This document shows positions 6,993 to 12,700 of a DNA stretch of 12,700 nt, in pieces. Position numbers and translations under genes: made by a program. Below the pieces are notes generated by a model. The model did not search any database and was not told where the DNA came from. It worked only from the letters and a program-made list of their open reading frames with translations. The first letter of the stretch is position 1, and each line of letters begins with the position of its first letter. This DNA comes from an uncultured Candidatus Altimarinota bacterium (GTDB lineage: Bacteria > Patescibacteriota > Gracilibacteria > BD1-5 > JAGOOR01): assembly GCA_937920005.1 (NCBI GenBank), contig CALETF010000100.1, positions 1 through 12,700 of the forward strand, written 5' to 3'.

Positions 6993-8993
6993 ATGTCTTT
7001 TGATTTTGATAAAGGAATAAAACTTTATTTGTGTGAAATAGGAAAAACTGATTTATTAACTAGAGAGCAAGAACTTGAGCTTGCTGAAAGAGTCCAGAAA
7101 GGGGACCCCGAGGCACGAGAACATATGATTCGTGCAAATTTAAGACTTGTAGTAAAAATTGCCCAAGATTATGCGAATTATGGACTTCCTCTTCTGGATT
7201 TGATATCAGAAGGAAATATTTGACTCATGAAAGCGGTAGAGCGATTTGATCCAAATAAAGGAGGAAAGCTTTCAACTTATTGAGCGTGGTGGATTAAGCA
7301 ATCAATTAAAAGAGCTCTCGCAAATCAATCGAAGACTATTCGTCTACCAGTCCATATGGTGGATAAGATTTCCAAAATGCGAAAAATAGCTATGTCACTT
7401 TCAGAAGAGCTGGGGCGTGAACCAACAGACGAGGAGCTATCTGCGGAAACTGGTATTCCACGAGAGAAAATATCAGCTATGAAGACGGTTGCTATGAGAC
7501 CTGCTTCACTTGATGCGCCCGTTGGACCGGAAGATGATACAGAGTTTTGAGAGCTTGTTGGTGATGAGCGTGATGTCAGTGCAGATCAACAGTTGATACG
7601 GACGGACGATTTAGAGAAAGTGACACCACTTTTAGCCGTTCTCGATAAGCGAGAGTTAAAAATTATTGAAGCTCGATTTGGTCTTGATGGTCAAAAACCT
7701 CGCACACTAGAAGAAGTAGGACAGGAATTTAATATAACTCGAGAGCGCATTCGTCAGCTCCAAAATATTGCTCTAAAAAAACTACGTCGAGCTCTTCAAA
7801 AGAAAGATAATCCAACTCCTCATATTAAAAATGGTACCATTAAGACAAAAAAGAAAGTAGTTAAAGAAGTCACCGCTATTGTCCCTGTTTCAGATGTGCA
7901 AATTCCTGTAATAAAGCTAGCTCCTTTGGTTGCAGAAAAGCAGCCTATTATCACAAAACATGCCGTGATACAGTTAGGAAAAAAAGAAATACAGTGACCG
8001 GAACAATATGGGCCATTTAAAAATGCTCTCACAAGAGATATAAAACGTCCAGAACGATTATGAGAAATAAGGGGAATTATTTCGAGTGATAGTGTTGATA
8101 ATATCATTGAACAGCTCAATATCCTTGTATTAGAAAATGTATTCTTTAGCTGAAATGAAGGAGTATCGGAGCCAGCAAAATGGGGGGATATGATAGAAAT
8201 GATGGCTCAATATAGGTTCTGAGACGAGAGAGTAGTTCATACATCAGATTTTATTCTCATCATAAAAGAAATAATTTCATTCGCTGGCATAGGGAATAAT
8301 AGTGTTACTTCAAAAGTTGTTTCTCTCCAGTCACCACGGAAAGATCTTACTTCAAAGAAAAATAGACTTCCTGGAGGTGTAGGATTTTTATTAGCGCGAT
8401 GCTGATATTTATGAGATTCAGAGAAAAATAAAGCACTAGAAAAATTAATACCGCAAGCCCTGGATGTGCTTGAAAAAAGGGAGAGACAGATAATTGAACT
8501 GCGATATTTATTTGATGGCACTAGGCAGCCAAGTCAGGGCGATGTGGTAGAAGTTCTCAAATGGTGAACCCAATGAAGTATTTCTATCACGGAAAGGCTC
8601 GCAATTACCAAAATACAATCGTTTTTGCAACGAATGGTGGCCCAATCTCCTGAATCTGAAACAGTTCCTGAATCTGAAACAGTTCCTGAATCTGAAACAG
8701 TTTCTTTTAACTATAAATATCCCGAAGAAGATCGTAAATATGCTCAGAGTTTGTGGGGAGTAGAGGGTGCAACTGTTCACCATCGAATAGCTGATATATG
8801 GCGCTATATGAAGCCTTACCCTCTCGGACAAGTCGTACAGATACTCATACAGGCAAAATGCATTACTCCTCGTTATGCAGTTCAGACTTTGGCTCGCGGT
8901 GATAAAAAAGAAGGAGTGACAAGTCACGCACCAGAATATGTTGCTGAAATGTTGTGAGTTTCATTTGCAGAAGTAGAGAAACTTCTACAATAA
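6993..8993 (+). CDS. rpoD: RpoD-type primary sigma factor with long C-terminal extension containing a second sigma-4-like domain
   Basis: One 666-aa frame with twelve UGA-Gly codons (77, 97, 186, 335, 357, 387, 410, 471, 474, 525, 528, 655). Residues 1-270 are a complete group-1-like sigma: region 1.2/2 (LYLCEIGKTDLLTREQELELA, IRANLRLVVKIAQDYANYG, LLDLISEGNIGLMKAVERFD, KLSTYGAWWIKQSIKRAL), region 3 (~115-185) and region 4 with DNA-binding helix-turn-helix EEVGQEFNITRERIRQLQ (~207-270). Region 1.1 is absent. After region 4, where normal sigmas end, about 395 more residues follow in frame: a Lys/Val/Pro linker, an unrecognised block (~325-475), a stretch resembling region 4 again (~480-548, starting LDVLEKRERQIIELRYLFDG), three PESETV repeats (553-570) and a terminal helix-turn-helix-like SHAPEYVAEMLGVSFAEVE. 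It directs RNA polymerase to promoters, and the -35/-10 boxes seen nearby are canonical. Confidence 0.9.
8649..8702 (+). repeat. Three perfect 18-bp tandem repeats inside rpoD
   Basis: CCTGAATCTGAAACAGTT occurs three times in a row, encoding (Pro-Glu-Ser-Glu-Thr-Val)x3 at residues 553-570. It keeps the reading frame and forms an acidic, PEST-like linker between the second sigma-4-like domain and the C-terminal block. Confidence 0.95.
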
Positions 8994-8997
8994 CTCC

Positions 8998-9429
8998 ATG
9001 CACTGAATTTCCTGACTTCTCTGGCTCCAGAAGCGCAACCGTGAATACAATGGTTGGTTTGCTGATTCTCCAATAGAGTACTATATTGATGGATCGCAAA
9101 ACGAGATTGAGGAGATACGAAAAAGTCTCTCTGAAAAAAATCATGATGAGCTCGAGCTCGAAGTCGGTGATTTATTGTGGGATACACTTTCGCTCATCAA
9201 TAAGCTCGATCACGAAGGATTAATAAATATGAATCGTGTCTGTACTCGTGCCGTAGCCAAATTTGCGGAACGTATGCCGTACAATGTCGAGTGATATTTT
9301 GAATGAGATCCAGTCAAGCGAGAAGAGCTCTGGAATACCGTCAAAAAACTCCAAAAAGGTCGATGACTCGATGAGCACCATTGTCTCGTTCAAAAGGTTT
9401 GGGAAGCAGTGGGTGACGATAAGCCGTAA
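8998..9429 (+). CDS. MazG-like nucleotide pyrophosphohydrolase
   Basis: A 143-aa protein of the all-alpha NTP-pyrophosphohydrolase (MazG-like) superfamily. The hallmark metal-binding helices are NEIEEIRKSL and ELELEVGDLLWDTLSLI (~residues 36-66), matching the EExxE and ExxD pattern. MAKF-like CTRAVAKFAERMPY and a GDPVKREELWNTVK segment follow. The N-terminal LWLQKRNREYNGWF is also typical. Such enzymes hydrolyse NTPs or dNTPs to NMP and pyrophosphate and often remove non-canonical nucleotides; the exact substrate cannot be read off. Five UGA codons (3, 6, 99, 103, 123) mean the standard code would leave only fragments. It starts four bases after the rpoD stop and is therefore in the same operon. 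Confidence 0.8.
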
Positions 9430-9444
9430 TTTTTATTTTTCTCT

Positions 9445-9765
9445 ATGCATACATGACTCTGGCTCACATTTATTGCAGGTGTTTTTTTGACGATTGGTGA
9501 TTTTACCATGAGAGCCTGGACGGATAATACGCATATATGGAAATGGTATGTTCTCGGTATTTTTATCTATTTTATATCACTTAATCTCCTGGCGCAGAGT
9601 TATCGATTCAAAAATATCGCCATCGCCTCACTCATTATGGAAATCGTGAATCTCGGTACGTATTTGGCAGTGAGTCATTGGAAATTTTGAGATGTGCTAT
9701 CGCGCATGGAGATAACGGGAGTGGTTCTGGGTATCGCGGCTATTATTTGTTTTGAAATCGGCTAA
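9445..9765 (+). CDS. SMR-like four-helix membrane protein
   Basis: A 106-aa protein with four predicted membrane segments (about residues 4-17, 30-50, 56-76 and 86-105), the size and topology of small multidrug resistance proteins. The third segment (FKNIAIASLIMEIVNLGTYLAV) occupies the place of the SMR IAYAIWxGxG helix, and the GDVLSRMEITGVVLGIAAII end resembles the SMR C-terminus. The conserved Glu14 of EmrE is not evident; an Asp (GDFTMRAW) lies in roughly that region. It may carry cations, another small substrate, or be an EamA-related half-transporter. UGA encodes Gly4 and Gly82. It lies 15 bases after the MazG-like gene and one base before the next ATG. Confidence 0.6.
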
Positions 9766-9766
9766 T

Positions 9767-10327
9767 ATGCTCTTTGCTCTCGGTACAACCAACACTCCAA
9801 AAACAAATGCTATTCATGAAGCACTTTCATCATGTCCATTTATGGCAGGGCATGACGTAAAAATTCAGGGATATAAAGTCGCATCTGGTGTTGCTGATAT
9901 GCCTCTTACATTGAGTGATTTACGTACAGGTGCTCGGAATCGTGCAGAGGAAGTCCGCCGACTTTGCCCAGAAGCAGATTTTTTTGTTGGTATGGAGGGT
10001 GGCGTCTACCAGGATAGTGTGGGTGATGAGTTTTGGCTCACCGGTATTGTATATATAGAAAATGTCTCATGAGAAGGTCATTTTGGGTATTCGTGTCATA
10101 TGCCTGTGCCACGAGAAGTGGTTGAAAAATTACACGATGGGAGTGGACGTGATCTCGAACAAATCATGCATGAAATAGCTGGTGTAGAGAATATCGGAGA
10201 CCATGCTGGGTCATTTGCGCTTTGGTCCGATAATATGCTCACAAGAACCGATCAATTCCGTCTCGCTACTCAGTGTGCTATTGTGCCATTTTTTAGTCCT
10301 TTTTACGATACTATATGAAAGAATTAG
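9767..10327 (+). CDS. YjjX/DUF84-type inosine/xanthosine triphosphatase
   Basis: A 186-aa protein of the non-canonical purine NTP phosphatase family. YjjX removes ITP and XTP that would otherwise enter nucleic acids. Visible motifs in order: ALGTTNTPKTNAIHEAL (~3-19), VASGVADMPLTLSDLRTGARNRAEE (~45-69), the acidic FFVGMEGGVY (~77-86), CHMPVPREVVEKL, and the C-terminal TRTDQFRLATQCAIVPF. UGA encodes Gly102 and Gly184. The UGA at 184 would be a normal stop in the standard code and overlaps the next ATG as ATGA; here reading continues GKN to TAG, giving a 13-base overlap with the HD-domain gene. Translational coupling is likely. Confidence 0.88.
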
Positions 10328-10866
10328 TACGTCTTATTTTTGAAAGTCTTCATCTCAAGCATGTAAAACATGAGGGGTGGAGAATTATCGGCGTGGAGCA
10401 TCCTGATAGTGTCGCAGAGCATTCTCTCTGTGCTGCACAAATTGCCTATATCCTCGCCAAAATGGAAGGTGTAGATGCTCATAAATGCGCGACGATGCTC
10501 CTCTGGCACGATATGCCAGAAACTCGGATTGGGGACCTCCATCGTAACGCGAGTAAATACCTCATACACAAACAACAAGCAGAAGAAGCAGCTCTTCATG
10601 ATCAGGTATCAGGGCTTGAGTTCTGATCTGAAATTGAGGAGCTTTTTCACGAGTATGAACATGGGACAACCAAAGAAGGAATTATTGCCAAAGATGCGGA
10701 CTATCTTGAACAAGCATTTCAAGCCAGAAAATATGGTCAAAATGGATACAGTGGAACAGAGCGTTGGATCAACAATGTTGGGAGACATCTCCAAACAGAG
10801 AGCGCAAAAAAACTCTTCGAAGCGATGCAGACAGAGGATTTCTGGTCTTGGTCAAAACTTGATTAG
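10315..10866 (+). CDS. HD-domain hydrolase, probable 5'-deoxynucleotidase (YfbR-like)
   Basis: A 183-aa HD-superfamily phosphohydrolase. The metal ligands are in place: EHPDSVAEHS with His36, LLWHDMPE with His65-Asp66, and KDADYLEQAF with Asp129. This HxxxHD...D spacing and the EHS and MPE motifs match YfbR/HDDC2-type enzymes that dephosphorylate deoxynucleoside monophosphates. Family members are similar in length (about 190-200 aa). One UGA, Gly104. The gene overlaps the ITPase-like gene by 13 bases and ends two bases before the next ATG. With the MazG-like and YjjX-type enzymes it completes a likely nucleotide-pool cleaning set: NTP to NMP by the former two, then NMP to nucleoside here. Confidence 0.85.
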
Positions 10867-10868
10867 TT

Positions 10869-11396
10869 ATGAAAACAGAGATTATTCGTGTTCCCAGACT
10901 TCGTCGCATGAGTCTCCGAGTGATGCCCACAGGGGATTTGCTTATACGTGCTCCGAAACGGGTTTCAGAGACAGAAATCCATGCTTTTATCGAAAAAAAT
11001 ACAACCTGGATTGAGAAGCAAAAAAAACGTTCCGCAGGATTTCGTCCTATCACAGCACCAGAACTTCATGAGCTTCGCGTATTAGCCAGGTCGTATCTCC
11101 CGCATCGAACGATGGAGCTCGCGCAGGAACTCTGATTTACATACCGTCGAGTTTCGTGTCGTCACCAGCAATCGAGATGGGGAAGCTGTAGTTCGCACAA
11201 TGATATCAGTCTCAATATAGAGCTGATGCGACTCACACCAGAACTCCGCGACTATATCATCGTCCACGAGCTCACTCATACTATTCATAAGCACCACCAA
11301 GATGCTTTTTGGGCTCATCTCGAAAAAGTCCTCCCAGGCGCAGGAGAACTCGATAAACAGATGAAACAGTGGAGGATAGGGTATGAGCAAGTCTAG
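10869..11396 (+). CDS. YgjP/DUF45-type zinc metallopeptidase
   Basis: A 175-aa protein of the YgjP (M48-like, DUF45) family. The N-terminal half carries RRMSLRVMPTGDLLIRAPK and IEKNTTWIEKQKK, family features. The catalytic half has SRWGSCSSHNDISLN, the zinc motif HELTH (His133, Glu134, His137) and the third ligand His143 in HHQDAFW. Length is slightly below the usual 220-240 aa. UGA encodes Gly89, in the region between the halves. Intracellular proteolysis is inferred; no substrate is known. It is the last gene of the operon and its TAG shares the palindrome CTAG with the stop codon of the convergent coiled-coil gene. No hairpin terminator separates them. Confidence 0.85.
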
Positions 11397-12253
11397 GCAA
11401 AAATACCAGCTCACATTCTTTCAAAAAAATCTGACGGAGGTTGCTCGAGTTTTTGTCGTTCAGAATTTTCCTGATAGAGTGTTTGAGATTCTGCAATAGC
11501 AACCTGAACACGAGCTATTTCTTTTTCTTGTGCTTCTATTTGCATTGCTACATCTGTATTTTTTGTTTCTGTTTCATTTTTACTCGCAATAAATCTATTT
11601 TTCTCTTCTTCTTGTGATTTTTTTAATTCTACGAGTCGTGTTATTTCGGTTTGTAGCCCTGGTATGACGTTTTTTTGAAGCTCGTCTCGTCGTGCCACAA
11701 GAGGTTCTCTCTCATTTTTTAGAGCAACTATTTCTTTTGCAAGTGTATTATTTCGTGCGGCAAGTTTATCTCTTTGTCATTCGAGATCACTGATTTGTTT
11801 TTGGATATCTTCTGGTGACTCTTTGGTTGCTGAGACTTGATTATTTGTTCCAGTAACAGCTTCGAGTGTTTCCGCTGTGCCGCCTCATTGGAGCTTTTTT
11901 TTGAGATTGGTAATTTTTGCATCAATAGAGCCAATCTCTTTGGTATTTTTCTCTGTTTCGTTTTGCTTTTCTCCTACTTGAGTATCTATTTCACTGATTC
12001 TGTTATTTTTTTCGCCGAGTTCGGTATTGACTGCTATGAGTTCATTATTTCTTTGAGCTGTTTCTGATTCTGTTTCATTCACACGTTCTTCTGAGTTTGT
12101 GATGCTCTTTTGGAGTTTTTCCAATTTTTCCATCAAATCTCTATGCTCATCATTGAGATCTGGAAGAAAACGAAGTGTTTTTGATTCGTTTTGTTTTACT
12201 TCTGTCATGGAAATTTCTGGGGACTTGATAGACATGGTCTCATGATACATCAT
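11393..12253 (-). CDS. Cytoplasmic coiled-coil protein of unknown function
   Basis: A 286-aa, highly charged protein (Glu/Lys/Asn/Gln) with two long heptad-rich coiled-coil stretches (~35-120 and ~150-265). They are separated by a flexible Gly/Thr/Ser hinge starting GGGTAETLEAVTG, whose first Gly is UGA. It has no signal peptide, membrane segment or ATPase motif, so it is not an SMC protein, though the hinge-in-coiled-coil layout is reminiscent of one. Three UGA codons (bases 11885-11887, 11777-11779, 11411-11413); the last extends the protein by MGAGIFA to TAG. The ATG at 12253 (or 12250) lies directly behind a good promoter, so I prefer it to the upstream ATG at 12310 in the same frame, which would add 19 residues. 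Confidence 0.7.
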
Positions 12254-12255
12254 TT

Positions 12256-12284
12256 TATATACAGAATCAAATCCTGGGTGTAAA
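12256..12284 (-). promoter_or_regulatory. Promoter of the coiled-coil protein gene
   Basis: Minus-strand TTTACA, 17-base spacer, TATATA. The ATGATG follows within six bases, which implies a leaderless or nearly leaderless mRNA. It stands back to back with the ileS leader promoter. Confidence 0.55.
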
Positions 12285-12287
12285 ATA

Positions 12288-12315
12288 TTTGAGAAATCTG
12301 ATTTTCGCATATACT
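12288..12315 (+). promoter_or_regulatory. Promoter of the ileS leader
   Basis: TTTGAG, 16-base spacer, TATACT. The predicted start, near 12322, is immediately before Stem I of the putative T-box. Confidence 0.55.
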
Positions 12316-12321
12316 TCTTCT

Positions 12322-12489
12322 ATCAGCCCTGACTCCTGCTATCACAGGACGAGCTGAGGGAAGAAATCGATAAGAGAGTAGACCCCTCCGACCACTGCAC
12401 GTGACGCAGACAAATCAAGTACCGCTCTCGGTGGTAACTTTCGCCTCAAAAACGAACCGAAGCACACAGTTTATTTTGTGTGTTTTTTT
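12322..12489 (+). promoter_or_regulatory. Probable T-box leader with a short Stem I controlling ileS
   Basis: Stem I is a short hairpin, TCAGC/GCTGA (12323-12327/12353-12357) and TCCTG/CAGGA (12334-12338/12345-12349), with terminal loop CTATCA. The loop contains the isoleucine codon ATC (12341-12343) followed by A. CTGC/GCAG (12395-12398/12406-12409) is a second stem. The antiterminator-like element pairs TCGG (12428-12431) with CCGA (12457-12460) and TTCG with CGAA, around the bulge TGGTAAC (12432-12438). This bulge is close to the T-box consensus UGGNACC, which binds the tRNA ACCA end. GAGAG (12374-12378) could pair with CTCTC (12425-12429) and block it. Downstream is a terminator and then ileS. 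In the family, uncharged tRNA-Ile would bind and favour readthrough; the mechanism here is inferred. Confidence 0.65.
12463..12489 (+). terminator. Leader terminator immediately before ileS
   Basis: A seven-pair stem CACACAG/TTGTGTG (one G-U pair) with a six-base loop and seven T. The last T touches the ATG at 12490. The stem is not GC-rich, so it may be a weak or conditional terminator. Extending it outward by three pairs would take A12460 from the antiterminator-like element. Confidence 0.7.
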
Positions 12490-12700
12490 ATGCCCTTCTC
12501 TCTCCCCAAATGAAAACCTGAGTTCTCAAAACTCGAAGAATCTATCCTCCAATACTGGAAGGAAAATAAAACGTTTGAAAAATCGGTCGAATCTCGTCCT
12601 GCCGAGAATCCGTATCGATTTTATGATGGTCCTCCATTTATCACAGGGACTCCGCATTATGGGAGCTTGCTATCTTCGATAATCAAGGATGTTATTCCTC
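12490..12700 (+). CDS. ileS: Isoleucyl-tRNA synthetase, N-terminal part (runs off the window)
   Basis: The first 70 residues of a class I aminoacyl-tRNA synthetase that charges tRNA-Ile. The N-terminus (PFSLPKGKPEFSKLEESIL, QYWKENKTFEKSVE) and FYDGPPFITGTPHYGSLLSSIIKDVIP match IleRS; the FYDGPP...TGTPHYG segment carries the class I HIGH-type ATP motif, here HYGS rather than the commonly seen HYGH. The Gly in LPKGKPE is UGA (codon 8), a well-conserved IleRS position. The ATG follows the leader terminator directly, without a Shine-Dalgarno sequence. The rest of the protein, including the KMSKS motif, is outside the window. Confidence 0.92.

Noticed and set aside
6993..8993. Broken (pseudogene) sigma factor
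   Set aside because: All interruptions are UGA, none is TAA, TAG or a frameshift, and neighbouring genes show the same pattern.
359..12700. UGA as tryptophan (code 4) or selenocysteine
   Set aside because: UGG is used freely for Trp, UGA falls at conserved Gly positions such as SGTGGM, and the codons are far too many for selenocysteine.
1..12700. CRISPR arrays, insertion sequences, tRNA genes
   Set aside because: No regularly spaced direct repeats, transposase motifs or inverted-repeat ends, and no cloverleaf with a T-loop signature noticed on either strand.

Overview
The window comes from a candidate-phyla-radiation bacterium that reads UGA as glycine (translation table 25: Gracilibacteria/BD1-5 or Absconditabacteria/SR1). 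With UGA as a stop almost every gene falls apart. With UGA as glycine they join into full-length proteins, and recoded codons land on glycines of family motifs: RpoD EGNI-G-LMKAVERFD, ProB TS-G-TGGM, IleRS LPK-G-KPE. I count 37 in-frame UGA codons in 13 of the 16 main genes; genes end only in TAA or TAG. UGG remains Trp. Which of the two lineages this is cannot be told from the window.

Layout. Bases 1-4781 are all minus strand: the start of a small lipoprotein (1-179), a 530-aa coiled-coil/Cys-rich lipoprotein (359-1951), a SIMPL-domain protein (2074-2853), a DUF167 protein overlapping a VUT/YhhQ-type transporter (2949-3892), and glutamate 5-kinase ProB (4029-4781), which has a long leader containing an attenuator-like arrangement (4782-5058). 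Divergently, the plus strand carries an RsmF/NSUN-type rRNA m5C methyltransferase (5097-6425). It converges on a probable structured minus-strand ncRNA with its own promoter and terminator (6424-6668).

A plus-strand operon follows (6753-11396): a 77-aa unknown protein, a 666-aa RpoD-type sigma factor whose C-terminal half contains a second, diverged sigma-4-like domain, a MazG-like pyrophosphohydrolase, an SMR-like membrane protein, a YjjX/DUF84 ITPase/XTPase, an HD nucleotidase and a YgjP-type metalloprotease. Three of these act or probably act in nucleotide-pool sanitation, so the master sigma factor is tied to house-cleaning genes. The last plus gene meets a minus-strand coiled-coil protein (11393-12253) with overlapping stop codons. 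Divergent from that is a probable T-box leader with a short Stem I (about 12322-12489), running directly into isoleucyl-tRNA synthetase (12490 to the end).

Several promoters place the -10 box about six bases before the ATG, so leaderless mRNAs seem common. Shine-Dalgarno sequences are rarely visible. The most unusual items are the extended sigma factor, the unidentified ncRNA, the short T-box and the proB leader.
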